The position numbers were made by a program, and so were the translations under genes. A model generated the notes under the pieces. The model was not told the DNA's origin and did no database searches. It worked only from the letters and a program-made list of their open reading frames with translations. A stretch of DNA of 64,000 nucleotides from Rhizobium sp. SG_E_25_P2. GTDB taxonomy: Bacteria > Pseudomonadota > Alphaproteobacteria > Rhizobiales > Rhizobiaceae. Positions within the stretch are counted from its first letter, which is position 1, and each line of letters starts with the position of its first letter. The DNA is taken from NCBI RefSeq assembly GCF_029892285.1, contig NZ_JARXVM010000021.1:1-64000 (forward strand), read 5' to 3'. This document shows positions 1 to 10,392 of this stretch, one piece after another.

Positions 1-60
1 CCGCACAATCTAACGGTCCAAGCCAGAGGTCTCTCAACTACTATGTAGAACTCGTCCAGT

Positions 61-84
61 CCTCCACCGTAGGTGGAGGTTTAT
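61..84 (+). terminator. hairpin, possible terminator of an upstream gene or mobile-element end
   Basis: Bases 61-68 (CCTCCACC) pair with 72-79 (GGTGGAGG) around a 3-nt loop, followed by TTTATTT. On the + strand this looks like a rho-independent terminator for something left of the window. Hairpins of this kind also occur at the ends of IS200/IS605-type elements. The window starts too close to tell the two apart. Confidence 0.35.
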
Positions 85-96
85 TTACTTCATAAT

Positions 97-123
97 AAAA
101 AAGGGCCATACACGGCCCTTTTG
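97..123 (-). terminator. rho-independent terminator after murB
   Basis: AAGGGCC (101-107) pairs with GGCCCTT (114-120) across a 6-nt loop. Read on the minus strand the stem is followed by six T residues. It lies 29 bases past the murB stop, so it should end the cell-wall operon. There is a shorter T stretch on the + side, so it may work in both directions. Confidence 0.75.
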
Positions 124-148
124 TCTTTGACGACATCTGTGAGCCGCC

Positions 149-1111
149 TCACGGCGCGAAGGCCATCACTTCATAACCCGGCATGAAATTGCCAATACGC
201 TTGATTTCCCATTCCAGCAGCACGCCGGAATTCTCATAGACGCGCTGGCGGACGATTTCGCCGAGCTTTTCGAGATCGTGGGCGGTCGCCTGACCGATAT
301 TGATCATGAAATTGCAGTGCAACGGCGACATCTGCGCGCCGCCGATCTGCAGTCCGCGGCAGCCTGCTTCGTCGATCAGCTTCCAGGCCGAATGGCCCTC
401 CGGGTTCTTGAAGGTCGAGCCGCCGGTCTTTTCCTGCACCGGCTGCACCGTTTCGCGGTGATGGCGCACGGCGTCCATGTCGGCGCGGATCTTGGTCTTG
501 TCCTCGGCATAGCCTTGAAAGACCCCATGGGTGAAGATCAGCCCTTCCGGCGGCGCAGAATGGCGATAGCTGTAATTCATCTCGGCATTGGAGAGCGTCA
601 CGCGCTCGCCCTTGCGGGTCACAGCCTCGATCTCGACCAGGCGTTCGCGCGTTTCCGCCCCATTGGCGCCGGCGTTCATGCGCAACGCCCCGCCGATAGA
701 GCCGGGAATGCCGTAATAGAAGGCAAACCCGCCAATGCCGTGATCGAGCGCCATGGCGGCGAGATTCTTGTCCGGGCAGATCGCGCCGGCGCGGATGCGG
801 TTCTCGCCCGCCAGTTCGACATCGCCGAAACCCTTGGCCGACAGACGCAGCACCACGCCCCTGACCCCGCCATCGCGGACCAGAAGATTGGAGCCGACGC
901 CGACCACCGTCAGCGGCACCTCATCCGGCAGCGCCTTGAGAAAAGTGACGAGATCGTCCACGTCATGCGGCTGGAACATCAGTTCCGCCAGACCGCCGGC
1001 GCGGAACCACGTCACCCGGTCCATCGGCGCGTCTGGGGTCAGCCTACCCCGGACATCCTGGATCGCGCTGCCGAGTTCGGCCAGCAGCTTCTTGCCATCT
1101 ACCTGCTTCAT
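149..1111 (-). CDS. murB: UDP-N-acetylenolpyruvoylglucosamine reductase MurB
   Basis: Flavoenzyme that reduces UDP-GlcNAc-enolpyruvate with NADPH to UDP-MurNAc in the cytoplasm, the second committed step of peptidoglycan precursor synthesis. 320 aa. The FAD-binding half carries [14 protein letters not shown]; the catalytic YSYRHS tyrosine region, [10 protein letters not shown] with the active-site serine, and the C-terminal LLEWEIK glutamate are all present. The longer open frame begins upstream, but the ATG at 1111 has an AGGAAAG ribosome site and overlaps the murC stop as ATGA, so I chose it. It is the last gene of the operon here; ddl and ftsQAZ, which often follow in relatives, are not in the remaining 148 bases. 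Confidence 0.96.
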   Translation of the reverse strand: MKQVDGKKLLAELGSAIQDVRGRLTPDAPMDRVTWFRAGGLAELMFQPHDVDDLVTFLKALPDEVPLTVVGVGSNLLVRDGGVRGVVLRLSAKGFGDVELAGENRIRAGAICPDKNLAAMALDHGIGGFAFYYGIPGSIGGALRMNAGANGAETRERLVEIEAVTRKGERVTLSNAEMNYSYRHSAPPEGLIFTHGVFQGYAEDKTKIRADMDAVRHHRETVQPVQEKTGGSTFKNPEGHSAWKLIDEAGCRGLQIGGAQMSPLHCNFMINIGQATAHDLEKLGEIVRQRVYENSGVLLEWEIKRIGNFMPGYEVMAFAP

Positions 1112-2523
1112 GCCTTCTTTCCTGACAGGGACGCGAGTTCCTTGGGGAGCGCCGCGGCCCAATTTGTGATGCTTCCGGCCCCGAGCAGGACGACGAAATC
1201 GCCAGGCTCGGCCAGCGACGCCACGAAAGGCGCGAGCGCATCCGGAGAAGACAGGAAGCGCGCGTCGCGGTGGCCGCCGGATTTGATGCGAGACACCAGC
1301 TCTTCAGCCGTGACTCCATCGATTGGATCTTCGCCCGCCGAATAAATCGGCGCAATGAAAATCGTGTCGGCATCGTTGAAACAGGCGGCAAAATCCTCGA
1401 AAAGACTGTGGACTCGGCTATAGCGATGCGGCTGATGGATGGCGATGATGCGGCCCTTGCAGGTGTCGCGGGCGGCTTTCAGCACCGCCTTGATCTCGAC
1501 CGGGTGATGTCCGTAATCGTCGAACACCTGCACGCCGTTCCATTCGCCGGTATGTGTGAAGCGACGCTTGACGCCGCCGAAGCTCGCGAGCCCCCTGGCG
1601 ATCGCCTCTTCGCTCATGCCCAGACGGTGGGCGACAGCGATCGCGGCGGTGGCGTTGGACACATTGTGCCGGCCCGGCATCGGCAGCCTCAGCCCGTTCA
1701 TCTCGATCACCTGGCCGGTGCGGCGGCGGCGAATGACCACGTCGAAGATCGAGATCGCGCCTTCGTAGCGCAGATTGAGGAAGCGCACATCGGCCTGCGG
1801 GTTTTCGCCATAGGTGATGACCTTGCGGTCCTCGATCTTGGAGACCATGGTCTGCACTTCGGGATGGTCGAGGCACATGACGCCGAAGCCGTAGAACGGC
1901 ACATTCTCCACGAACTGCCGGAAGGCGGCGCGGGCATTGTCGAAGGTTCCGTAATGGTCGAGATGTTCCGGATCGATATTGGTGACCACGGCGACGTCGG
2001 CAGGCAGCTTGAGGAAGGTGCCGTCGGATTCGTCAGCCTCCACCACCATCCACTCGCCCGCGCCCATGCGGGCATTGGTGCCGTAAGCGTTGATGATGCC
2101 GCCATTGATCACGGTCGGGTCCAGCCCGCCGGCCTCGAGCAGCGTGCCGACCATCGAGGTGGTCGTCGTCTTGCCATGCGTGCCGCCAATGGCGATGGCG
2201 TTGCGGAAGCGCATGAGTTCGGCCAGCATTTCGGCGCGGCGGACGACCGGCAGCAGCTTCTCGCGCGCGGCGATCAGTTCAGGATTGTTTTTCTTGATGG
2301 CGGTCGACACCACCACCACCTCGGCCTCGCCGAGATTGTCGGCCTTGTGGCCGACAAAGACATCGATGCCCTTGGCGCGAAGGCGCTGCACATTGGCGCT
2401 GTCAGCCTGGTCCGATCCCTGCACCTTGTGGCCGAGATTATGCAGCACCTCGGCGATGCCGCTCATGCCGATGCCGCCGATGCCGATGAAGTGGACGAGC
2501 CCGATGCTCTTGGGCATTTTCAT
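1108..2523 (-). CDS. murC: UDP-N-acetylmuramate--L-alanine ligase MurC
   Basis: Cytoplasmic ATP-dependent ligase adding L-Ala to UDP-MurNAc, the first amino acid of the peptide stem. 471 aa, a normal MurC length. Order: N-terminal Rossmann domain with [15 protein letters not shown] (residues about 11-25), central ATPase domain with [10 protein letters not shown] as P-loop (about 112-121), then the C-terminal Mur-ligase domain with [11 protein letters not shown]. It overlaps murG upstream and murB downstream by four bases each (ATGA), implying translational coupling. Confidence 0.97.
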   Translation of the reverse strand: MKMPKSIGLVHFIGIGGIGMSGIAEVLHNLGHKVQGSDQADSANVQRLRAKGIDVFVGHKADNLGEAEVVVVSTAIKKNNPELIAAREKLLPVVRRAEMLAELMRFRNAIAIGGTHGKTTTTSMVGTLLEAGGLDPTVINGGIINAYGTNARMGAGEWMVVEADESDGTFLKLPADVAVVTNIDPEHLDHYGTFDNARAAFRQFVENVPFYGFGVMCLDHPEVQTMVSKIEDRKVITYGENPQADVRFLNLRYEGAISIFDVVIRRRRTGQVIEMNGLRLPMPGRHNVSNATAAIAVAHRLGMSEEAIARGLASFGGVKRRFTHTGEWNGVQVFDDYGHHPVEIKAVLKAARDTCKGRIIAIHQPHRYSRVHSLFEDFAACFNDADTIFIAPIYSAGEDPIDGVTAEELVSRIKSGGHRDARFLSSPDALAPFVASLAEPGDFVVLLGAGSITNWAAALPKELASLSGKKA

Positions 2524-3647
2524 GCGTGAACCCCTTTGAAGTCTGAAACCGTCTCGCCCTTCGCGATCGCTTCGACCAGATCGGCGAGCGTGTCAGCGGC
2601 TTGCGGCTTGCCCGTCTGGCGGGCGGCGCTCGCCATGGCGGCGAGCCTGTCCGGCTCGGCCATGGCGGCAGTGATGATTTGCGCAATGCGCTCCGGCGTC
2701 AGTTCCGCCTGCGCGATCACCTCGGCGCCGCCCTTGGCCTTCAGCGCTGCGGCATTGGCGGCCTGGTCATGGTCGAGTGCATAGGGATAAGGCACAAGCA
2801 CGGCCGGACGGCCGATGACGGCGAGTTCCGAGACGGTGGAGGCGCCGGAACGGCAGAACACCAGATGCGCCCTGGAGATCTTTTCCGGCATGTCACTGAA
2901 GAAGGGCGCAACCTCGGCCGGCAAATTGAGCTTGGCGTAGGCTGCCGCAACCGCGTCCTTATCCTCTGGCCGGGCCTGCTGAACGATGCGAAGCCGCGCG
3001 CGCTGCGCCTCATCGATCAGGCAGATGGCCGAGGGAATGGCCTTGGAGAAGAACTGCGCGCCCTGGCTGCCGCCGAAAACCAGCAGTTCGAACGGATCGT
3101 CGCCATAGGACGGCTGATAGGATTGGGACGCCGCAGCAATGACGCCCGGCCGCACCGGATTGCCAGTCACCAGCGTCTTGGCGGCATAAGCGCCGTTATT
3201 CTCCGGCAGAAAGCCGCCGGCGATGGCGTCGACACGCGGCGCGAGCTTCTTGTTGGCGCGGCCCATGACCGCGTTCTGCTCGTGGATGAGCGTGGGAATG
3301 CCGAGGCCGGAGGCCGCCATCAGAGGCGGCGCGGTCGGATAGCCGCCGAAGCCGACAACCGCCAGCGGCTTGATGCGCTGAAACAGCGCTTTCGCCTTGC
3401 GCATGCCCGTCCACAGCGTCCAACCGGTCTTCAGGATCGCATAAGGCGTCTTGGAGGCGAAGGTGGCCGAAGGCACGACATGGATCTCGTCGGCGGGAAA
3501 CTTGCCGGCAAAGCGTTCGGCGCGGCTGTCGGTGACCAGATGCACGGAATAGCCGCGCGCCCGAAGCGCATGGCCCAACGCTTCGGCCGGAAACAGATGG
3601 CCGCCGGTTCCCCCGGCAGCCAGAGCGATAATGCCCTTGCTCATCAT
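2520..3647 (-). CDS. murG: UDP-GlcNAc:undecaprenyl-PP-MurNAc-pentapeptide transferase MurG
   Basis: Peripheral inner-membrane glycosyltransferase that adds GlcNAc to lipid I to make lipid II. 375 aa. The N-terminal glycine-rich loop [12 protein letters not shown] (about residues 10-21), the [12 protein letters not shown] segment and the C-terminal GGSQGA and [10 protein letters not shown] motifs of GT28 enzymes are intact. Two adjacent ATG codons could start it (3647 or 3644). It begins one base after the end of ftsW and overlaps murC, so flippase-side and lipid II synthesis genes are co-translated. Confidence 0.96.
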   Translation of the reverse strand: MMSKGIIALAAGGTGGHLFPAEALGHALRARGYSVHLVTDSRAERFAGKFPADEIHVVPSATFASKTPYAILKTGWTLWTGMRKAKALFQRIKPLAVVGFGGYPTAPPLMAASGLGIPTLIHEQNAVMGRANKKLAPRVDAIAGGFLPENNGAYAAKTLVTGNPVRPGVIAAASQSYQPSYGDDPFELLVFGGSQGAQFFSKAIPSAICLIDEAQRARLRIVQQARPEDKDAVAAAYAKLNLPAEVAPFFSDMPEKISRAHLVFCRSGASTVSELAVIGRPAVLVPYPYALDHDQAANAAALKAKGGAEVIAQAELTPERIAQIITAAMAEPDRLAAMASAARQTGKPQAADTLADLVEAIAKGETVSDFKGVHA

Positions 3648-3648
3648 T

Positions 3649-4803
3649 TTACTCCGCAGGCGCCAAAGTCGGTACGCGGAACAGGCTGCGCTCCTGCGCG
3701 CGCTTTTCCGGCCGTTGGCGCGTCAAGGCGAGAACGAAACCGGCGGTCACGCATATGGCAATCTGCGAGGAACCGCCATAGGAAATCAGCGGCAGCGTCA
3801 TGCCTTTCGCGGGCAGGAGCTGAAGATTGACGCCGATATTGATGATCGACTGGAAACCGATCTGCAGCACGAGGCCCGCCACGGCGAAACGAGTGAAATC
3901 ATTGCGGTCGCCGCGGGCATGGGAAAGCCCGCGCATGACCACAAACATGTAGAGCGACACCAGCGCGATGCAGAACACCACGCCGAATTCTTCCGCCGCC
4001 ACCGAAAACACGAAGTCGGTATGGCTGTCGGGCAGGATGCGCTTGACGACACCTTCGCCCGGACCCATGCCGAACCAGCCGCCGCGCACGATGGCGTCAT
4101 GGGCGGTGTCGACCTGGAACGTGTTGCCCTCGCCGGTCAGGAACTGGTTGATGCGCTGGGCGGCATGCGGCAGCACCGTATAAGCGACGAACAGGCCGCC
4201 CGCCGCGCCAATCGCCATCAGTGCGATCCAGAACCAAGGCATGCCCGCCATGAAAAACATCGAACCCCAGACGGCCGAGGTCAGAATGGTCTGACCGAGG
4301 TCTGGCTCGGACACCAGCAGCGCCGCCACAATCACGAACAGCATCATGGCGAACAAATTTCCCGGAATGTCGGGCTGTTTCTGGTTTTCCGCGAACAGCC
4401 AGGCGCAGACCACCACGAATGCCGGCTTCATGAATTCCGATGGCTGGATCGACAGAAACGAAATGCTGATCCAGCGCCGCGAGCCCTTCACTTCCATGCC
4501 GATGAACAGCACCAGCACCATGGCCACCAAAGCGCCGATCAGCATGATCATGGCGACGCGGCGCACCTGGCGCGGCGACAGGAAGGACAGGCCAAACATC
4601 ACCGCCAGCGACGGCAGCATGAACAGGCCGTGACGCTCGACGAAATGGAACTGGTCGAGCCCGATGCGCTCGGCAACCGCCGGAGACGCGGCGAAGGACA
4701 GCATGAAGCCGATGCCGAGCAACAGCACGAACACCGCGAGGAACAAGCGATCGATCGTCCAGAACCATTCGGCCAAGGGCCCGCGCTCAGCTCTGCTCAC
4801 CAT
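3649..4803 (-). CDS. ftsW: SEDS-family septal peptidoglycan polymerase FtsW
   Basis: Polytopic membrane protein that polymerises lipid II at the septum together with the transpeptidase FtsI. 384 aa from the chosen ATG at 4803, which has GAGGTGAT just upstream; the frame stays open to 4878 but without a ribosome site. About ten hydrophobic segments, with SEDS signatures such as [17 protein letters not shown] and the C-terminal [13 protein letters not shown]. It follows a 135-base gap after murD, the largest gap between adjacent genes from mraZ to murB, and that gap holds a CtrA-type box, so ftsW-murG-murC-murB may have its own promoter. Confidence 0.96.
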   Translation of the reverse strand: MVSRAERGPLAEWFWTIDRLFLAVFVLLLGIGFMLSFAASPAVAERIGLDQFHFVERHGLFMLPSLAVMFGLSFLSPRQVRRVAMIMLIGALVAMVLVLFIGMEVKGSRRWISISFLSIQPSEFMKPAFVVVCAWLFAENQKQPDIPGNLFAMMLFVIVAALLVSEPDLGQTILTSAVWGSMFFMAGMPWFWIALMAIGAAGGLFVAYTVLPHAAQRINQFLTGEGNTFQVDTAHDAIVRGGWFGMGPGEGVVKRILPDSHTDFVFSVAAEEFGVVFCIALVSLYMFVVMRGLSHARGDRNDFTRFAVAGLVLQIGFQSIINIGVNLQLLPAKGMTLPLISYGGSSQIAICVTAGFVLALTRQRPEKRAQERSLFRVPTLAPAE

Positions 4804-4859
4804 CAAATCACCTCTTCGTGCCGCAATGGATTTTTCCCGCGAGAATGCAGGCGAATCTC

Positions 4860-4874
4860 TTAATTTGTCATTAA
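4860..4874. promoter_or_regulatory. CtrA-type box before ftsW
   Basis: TTAA-TTTGTCA-TTAA followed by C is an exact match to the alphaproteobacterial CtrA consensus TTAA-N7-TTAA(C). It sits 57 bases upstream of the ftsW start in the only substantial gap of the operon. ftsW is a reported CtrA target in Caulobacter, as I recall; binding here is inference. Confidence 0.5.
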
Positions 4875-4938
4875 CCACGCGCTGCGGATCAACAAGGATC
4901 GGAGCTTACGCCCCGAACCCTGTGAGAGGCTGAAGGTT

Positions 4939-6339
4939 TCAGCCGCCGGAGACCGGCACCAGCATTTCGACGCCGTCGAGTTCGGAGACGAGCGTGACGA
5001 AGCGATCGCCGCGCACCTCGAAATTCTTGAACTGGTCGAAACTCGCGCAGGCCGGCGACAGCATCACCACGGCGCCGTCAACAGCCGCAGCATCCTGGGC
5101 GGCATGCGTCACCGCCCGTTCGAGCGTTCCTGAAATCTCGTAGGCCACGTCATTGCCGAGCGTGGCGGCGAATTGCGGCGCGGCCTCGCCGATCAGATAG
5201 GCCTTGGCGACCCGCGAAAACAGCGGCTTCAAGGCGGCGATGCCGCCCTCCTTGGGCAGGCCGCCGGCGATCCAGTAGATCTTCTCATAGCTGGACAATG
5301 CCGGCGCGGCGGCTTCCGCATTCGTCGCCTTGGAGTCGTTGACGAAGGTGACGCCGCCTTTGCGGGCGATGGGCTGCATGCGATGCTTGAGACCCGGGAA
5401 AGATCGGAGCCCTTCGCGGATTTCATCTTCGCTGACGCCGACCGCCAGGCAGGCGCCGATGGCCGCGGCCGCATTCTGGGCGTTGTGGCCGCCGCGTAGC
5501 GTCTGGATACCGTCGAGATCGGCGATGAGACGCGCGCCGCTGTTGTCGGCGGCCATGATCGCCGAGCCCTCGGCATAGAGACCATGCTCCAGCGCCTGAC
5601 GACGGGAAATGCGGGTGACCGCCACGCCCGCCATCTCAACCCGGTCGGAGATCAGGCTGCAAAAACTGTCATCGACGCCGACAATAGCGTTGCGGGCGCC
5701 GGCGACCAGCCTCTCCTTGACGTCGGCGTAATGCTGCATCGTTCCGTGACGGTCGAGATGATCTGGCGTCAGGTTGAGCAGGATGCCGGCGGTGGGATTG
5801 ATCGTCGGGGCGAGATCGATCTGATAGGACGAGCATTCGATCACGAAAAAGCGGTTGGCAGCCGGCGGATCGAGCGTCAGCACCGCCGTGCCGATATTGC
5901 CGCCAAGCTGCGTATCGCGGCCCGACGCGCGAAGAATATGGGCGATCAGCGCTGTGGTGGTCGATTTTCCATTCGTGCCGGTGATAGCGATGAACGGGCA
6001 ATCCGGCGCATCCGCCCGACGCTGGCGCACGAAAAGTTCAACATCGCCGATCACCTCGACGCCAGCGGCGCGGGCGAGTTCCACCGTCCAATGCGGCTTG
6101 GGATGGGTGAGCGGCACGCCCGGCGACAGCACAAAGGTTGTGAATTTCGACCAGTCGGCCTGGCGCAGATCGCCAGTTCCAACGCCGCGGCTCCGCGCCT
6201 TGTCGACACTGTCGGGATTGTCGTCCCAAGCGGTGACGTCTGCGCCGCCAGCGATCAGGGCTTCGGCGGTGGCGAGGCCCGAGCCGCCGAGGCCGAACAA
6301 AGCGACGCGACGGTTCTTGAAGGTGGTGACCGGGATCAT
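4939..6339 (-). CDS. murD: UDP-N-acetylmuramoylalanine--D-glutamate ligase MurD
   Basis: Cytoplasmic ATP-dependent ligase adding D-Glu to UDP-MurNAc-L-Ala. 466 aa. N-terminal Rossmann-like [13 protein letters not shown] (about residues 16-28), P-loop [16 protein letters not shown] (about 118-133), the HLDRHGT motif and the C-terminal FVNDSKATN substrate loop are present. It starts 7 bases after mraY. A 135-base intergenic stretch separates it from ftsW. Confidence 0.97.
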   Translation of the reverse strand: MIPVTTFKNRRVALFGLGGSGLATAEALIAGGADVTAWDDNPDSVDKARSRGVGTGDLRQADWSKFTTFVLSPGVPLTHPKPHWTVELARAAGVEVIGDVELFVRQRRADAPDCPFIAITGTNGKSTTTALIAHILRASGRDTQLGGNIGTAVLTLDPPAANRFFVIECSSYQIDLAPTINPTAGILLNLTPDHLDRHGTMQHYADVKERLVAGARNAIVGVDDSFCSLISDRVEMAGVAVTRISRRQALEHGLYAEGSAIMAADNSGARLIADLDGIQTLRGGHNAQNAAAAIGACLAVGVSEDEIREGLRSFPGLKHRMQPIARKGGVTFVNDSKATNAEAAAPALSSYEKIYWIAGGLPKEGGIAALKPLFSRVAKAYLIGEAAPQFAATLGNDVAYEISGTLERAVTHAAQDAAAVDGAVVMLSPACASFDQFKNFEVRGDRFVTLVSELDGVEMLVPVSGG

Positions 6340-6346
6340 GACGGCC

Positions 6347-7447
6347 TCAGCGGATTTTCAGCGTGGACAGACCAACCAGCGCCAGGATCACCGAAATGAT
6401 CCAGAAGCGGATCACCACCTGGCTCTCCGTCCAGCCCTTCTTCTCAAAATGGTGGTGGATCGGCGCCATCAGGAACACGCGCTTGCCGGTGAGCTTGAAG
6501 CTGCCGACCTGAATGATCACCGACAGGGTTTCCATGACGAAGACGCCGCCGATGATCGCCATGACGATCTCATGCTTGGTGGCGACGGCGATCGAGCCGA
6601 TCAGGCCGCCCAGAGAGAGCGAGCCGGTGTCGCCCATGAAGATCGCGGCCGGCGGCGCGTTGAACCATAGAAAGCCGAGGCCCGCGCCAATGACGGTTGC
6701 GACCACCACGGTCAATTCACCCGTGCCCGGCACGAAATTGACCTGCAGGTAATTGGCGAATACGGCGTTGCCGACCAGATAGGCGATGGCGCCGAAGGAC
6801 GCCGAGGCGATCATCACCGGCACGATGGCGAGACCGTCGAGACCATCGGTGAAGTTGACCGCGTTGCCCGCCGCGACAATGACGAAAGCGCCGAAGACGA
6901 TGAAGAACCAGCCGAGATCGATCAGCAGATCCTTGAAGAACGGAAAGGCGATCGCAGAGGCGATATCGCTACCGCTCGGGCCAGCCGCTTTCGCCGCCAG
7001 CATCATGAAAAACACCGCGATGCCGGCGATCACGAATTCCGCCAGCAGGCGCATGCGGCCGGAAAAGCCCGCCGTCGACTGCTTGGTGACCTTGAGATAG
7101 TCGTCATAAAAGCCGATCAGTCCGAAGCCGAGCATCACCAAAAGGCAGCTGACCACATAGACATTGCCGAGATCGGCCCAGAGCAGCGACGAGGCGACGA
7201 CGGAGGCGAGGATCATCAACCCGCCCATCGTGGGCGTGCCGGCCTTCTTGAAATGGGTCTGCGGCCCGTCGGCGCGGATCGGCTGGCCCTTGCCCTGACG
7301 GACGCGCAGCGAGTCGATGATCTTCGGCCCGAAGAAGAACACAATCAGCGCCGAGGTGAAGAGCGCGGCTCCCGCCCTGAAGGTGATGTACCGAAACAGG
7401 TTGAACACCTGCAGGTGATCCGAGAGCTCCACCAGCCACAACAGCAT
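6347..7447 (-). CDS. mraY: phospho-N-acetylmuramoyl-pentapeptide transferase MraY
   Basis: Integral membrane enzyme that transfers phospho-MurNAc-pentapeptide to undecaprenyl phosphate, making lipid I. 366 aa from the ATG at 7447; the frame is open to 7525 but that region overlaps the end of murF. About ten membrane segments. The catalytic signatures are [23 protein letters not shown] with the two aspartates, and the C-terminal [13 protein letters not shown] histidine cluster. It starts 20 bases after murF. Confidence 0.97.
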   Translation of the reverse strand: MLLWLVELSDHLQVFNLFRYITFRAGAALFTSALIVFFFGPKIIDSLRVRQGKGQPIRADGPQTHFKKAGTPTMGGLMILASVVASSLLWADLGNVYVVSCLLVMLGFGLIGFYDDYLKVTKQSTAGFSGRMRLLAEFVIAGIAVFFMMLAAKAAGPSGSDIASAIAFPFFKDLLIDLGWFFIVFGAFVIVAAGNAVNFTDGLDGLAIVPVMIASASFGAIAYLVGNAVFANYLQVNFVPGTGELTVVVATVIGAGLGFLWFNAPPAAIFMGDTGSLSLGGLIGSIAVATKHEIVMAIIGGVFVMETLSVIIQVGSFKLTGKRVFLMAPIHHHFEKKGWTESQVVIRFWIISVILALVGLSTLKIR

Positions 7448-7467
7448 CCGCGCTTTTCCTTCTGTCC

Positions 7468-8889
7468 TTAAGCCGACGCCGACGCCGGATATTGTTCCAT
7501 CAGCGCAGCGACGATCCGCCCGCATCCCGAGCCATTCGACGACTTGATCATCACCACGTCGCCCGGCCTGACATTATCGACCACATGGGCCTTCATTTCA
7601 TCCACCGTGGGCCAATAGAGCACCGCGCGGTCATCGCCAAGAGCGTCGCGCAAATAGGCCATGTCGGGACCGGCGAGCCATACCGCATCGATCGGCTCGG
7701 CGCCAATGGGCAGGGCGAGATCGGCATGCACCTGCGCAGAATAGTCCCCCATCTCCAACATGTCGCCGAGCACGGCGATACGGCGACCGGCCTCCTCGGG
7801 CCTGGCCGCGCCCAGAAGCGCGATCGCCGCCCGCATCGAGGCCGGGTTGGCGTTGTAGCTTTCGTCGATCAGGGTGAAGGCGCCGCCGGGCAGCATCAAC
7901 CGGCTGCGGGCGCCGCGGCCCTTGCCGGCGGAAACGCCCGAAAAAGCCGAGACGACTGTGTCGAGATCGGCGCCGGCGAGATAGGAGGCGGCAAGCACGG
8001 CAAGCGCGTTTTCGGCGATATGCCGGCCCGGCGCCTGAAGCACGACTTCAATGGTCCGGCCGGCGATGATGGCCCAGAACACGCCATGATCATCTTCCTG
8101 CTGATAATCGACCAAACGGAAATCCGCCTTGGGGTGGGCGCCGAAGGAATAGCTGTGGGCCACATGGGCCTCGGCCGCCAACTGGTCGAGCAGTTCGAAC
8201 TGCTCGATGTCGCGATTGATCAGCGCAGCCCCGTTTTCCGTCACCCCCTCAAAGATTTCCGCCTTGGCGCGGGCGATCTCGTCGAGGCCGGAGAAATTGC
8301 CGAGATGGGCGGCGGCGATCGTGGTGACGATCGCCACATGCGGCCGCACCATTTTCACCAGAGGCCGGATCTCATCGGGATGGTTCATGCCGATTTCGAA
8401 GACGCCATAGTCGACATCCGCCGGCATGCGGGCAAGCGTCAGCGGCACGCCCCAGTGATTGTTGAAGGAAGCAGGCGAATAATGCACCTTGCCTGCCGCG
8501 CTCAGCACCTGGCGCAGCATGTCCTTGGTCGTGGTCTTGCCGACCGAGCCGGTGACGGCGATGATGCGCGCAGCCGAACGGTCGCGCGCGGCCCGGCCCA
8601 GCTTTTCCATGGCTTCCAGCACATCGGGCACCACCAGCATTGGCGCACTGACCGCGCCCAGCGCCGGCAACCTGCCTTCACTCACAACCAGCAGCGCCGC
8701 GCCATGGGCGGCGGCGATATTGGCGTAGTCATGCCCGTCGACGCGATCGCCCTTGATGGCGAAGAAGGCTTCGCCCGGCTGGATCGCCCTGGAGTCGATT
8801 GAAATTCCGGTGATGCCTGCGGGCATGGTCCCGCGCGGCCGGCCATTGGTGGCGGCGATCAGGGCTTCGCTGGTCCAGAGATAGGCCAT
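7468..8889 (-). CDS. murF: UDP-MurNAc-tripeptide--D-Ala-D-Ala ligase MurF
   Basis: Cytoplasmic ATP-dependent ligase that adds the D-Ala-D-Ala dipeptide to complete the UDP-MurNAc-pentapeptide. 473 aa. The P-loop is [15 protein letters not shown] (about residues 112-126), followed by [13 protein letters not shown], and the C-terminal domain has [14 protein letters not shown]. It starts 3 bases after the murE stop and ends 20 bases before mraY. Confidence 0.96.
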   Translation of the reverse strand: MAYLWTSEALIAATNGRPRGTMPAGITGISIDSRAIQPGEAFFAIKGDRVDGHDYANIAAAHGAALLVVSEGRLPALGAVSAPMLVVPDVLEAMEKLGRAARDRSAARIIAVTGSVGKTTTKDMLRQVLSAAGKVHYSPASFNNHWGVPLTLARMPADVDYGVFEIGMNHPDEIRPLVKMVRPHVAIVTTIAAAHLGNFSGLDEIARAKAEIFEGVTENGAALINRDIEQFELLDQLAAEAHVAHSYSFGAHPKADFRLVDYQQEDDHGVFWAIIAGRTIEVVLQAPGRHIAENALAVLAASYLAGADLDTVVSAFSGVSAGKGRGARSRLMLPGGAFTLIDESYNANPASMRAAIALLGAARPEEAGRRIAVLGDMLEMGDYSAQVHADLALPIGAEPIDAVWLAGPDMAYLRDALGDDRAVLYWPTVDEMKAHVVDNVRPGDVVMIKSSNGSGCGRIVAALMEQYPASASA

Positions 8890-8892
8890 GGA

Positions 8893-10338
8893 TTATCCTT
8901 TGAGCGCGTTGCGGATTTCCTCGTGATCGGAAAAGGGCAGCACGACATTGCCGATCTTCTGCCCTTCCTCATGCCCCTTGCCGGCGACGATCAGCGTGTC
9001 GCCCGCAGCCAGCAACGAGACGGCGTGGCGGATCGCTTCATGCCGGTCGCCGATCTCGATCGCGCCGGGGGCCGCGGCCATGATCTCAGAACGGATCGTA
9101 GCCGGGTCTTCGCTGCGCGGATTGTCGTCGGTGACGATCACCACATCCGACAGTCGCGTCGCCACCTCGCCCATGATCGGGCGCTTGCCCTTGTCGCGGT
9201 CGCCGCCGCAGCCGACCACGGTCACGACGCGGCCGGTGGTGAAGGGACGCACCGAGGTCAGGACATTGGCCAGCGCATCCGGCTTATGGGCGTAATCGAC
9301 ATAGCACAGCGCGCCATCTGTGGTCTTGCCGACCAGTTCCAGCCGTCCCGGCGCGCCTTTCAGATGATCGAGCGCGTCGAAGGCCTTTTCCTGATCCGCC
9401 CCCGTCGACAACGCAAGCCCCAGCGACACCAGCGCATTGGCGATCTGGAAATCGCCGGCCAGCGGCAGATGGATCTCGTAGATGGCGTCGCCGAAATGGA
9501 TTTCAGCCACCTGCTTGTCCCGATAGTGTTCGACCCGCTTCAGCACCAGATAATCGCCAAAACGGCCAACCTTGCGCACATCGAGACCCGCCTTGCGCGC
9601 CGCTGTCGCGGCTTTGTCCGACCATTCGTCGTCGGAAAAGATCACCGCCGGCGCGCCCTTGGCCATCAGCGTATCAAACAGGCGCATCTTGCAGGCGAAA
9701 TATTCCTCCATCGTCGGATGATAATCGAGATGGTCGCGGCCGAGATTGGTGAAGGCTGCGGCGGAAAGCGTGACGCCATCAAGACGACGCTGGTCAAGGC
9801 CGTGGCTGGACGCTTCCATGGCGGCATGGGTCACGCCCTCGCCCTTCAATTCCGCCAGCAGTTTCTGCAGCGTCACCGGATCGGGCGTGGTCAGCGACCC
9901 CTCGTCGATACGGCCCGGAGCGATGACGCCTGTGGTGCCGATCTGCGCGGCGGCAAGACCGGCATGCGCCCAGATCTGACGGGTGAAGGATGCCACGGAG
10001 GTCTTGCCGGCGGTTCCGGTCACGGCGACCATGGTGTCCGGCTGGCCGGGATGAAGTGCAGCCGCAGCCAATGCCAGGGCGCGACGAGGATCGTCCGAGA
10101 CGATCACCGGCAGCGTCGAAGAGGCCGAAGCGCCCGTTTGCACGAGAATGGCGGCGGCGCCCTTCGCCTCGGCGTCGCCGATGAACTTTCCGCCATCGGT
10201 CTTGACGCCCGACAGCGCCACGAACAGATCACCCGGCTTCACCTGCCGGCTGTCGGACGTCACGCCGGTAATGTCGATTTGAGCCGCAGCGCCGTCTATG
10301 CGCACGCCTGCGCTGTGAAGCACATCGCCGAGTTTCAT
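8893..10338 (-). CDS. murE: UDP-MurNAc-L-Ala-D-Glu--meso-DAP ligase MurE
   Basis: Adds the third stem residue. 481 aa. P-loop [30 protein letters not shown] and the C-terminal [13 protein letters not shown] are visible; the DNPR tetrapeptide is the known hallmark of enzymes that use meso-diaminopimelate rather than lysine, so this organism should have DAP-type peptidoglycan. It lies 54 bases after ftsI and 3 bases before murF. Confidence 0.96.
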   Translation of the reverse strand: MKLGDVLHSAGVRIDGAAAQIDITGVTSDSRQVKPGDLFVALSGVKTDGGKFIGDAEAKGAAAILVQTGASASSTLPVIVSDDPRRALALAAAALHPGQPDTMVAVTGTAGKTSVASFTRQIWAHAGLAAAQIGTTGVIAPGRIDEGSLTTPDPVTLQKLLAELKGEGVTHAAMEASSHGLDQRRLDGVTLSAAAFTNLGRDHLDYHPTMEEYFACKMRLFDTLMAKGAPAVIFSDDEWSDKAATAARKAGLDVRKVGRFGDYLVLKRVEHYRDKQVAEIHFGDAIYEIHLPLAGDFQIANALVSLGLALSTGADQEKAFDALDHLKGAPGRLELVGKTTDGALCYVDYAHKPDALANVLTSVRPFTTGRVVTVVGCGGDRDKGKRPIMGEVATRLSDVVIVTDDNPRSEDPATIRSEIMAAAPGAIEIGDRHEAIRHAVSLLAAGDTLIVAGKGHEEGQKIGNVVLPFSDHEEIRNALKG

Positions 10339-10392
10339 GTCGCCCCCTCGCTTTTCTTTATCGAAACGATTCCTTGGGTTCGTTTATGCCGC

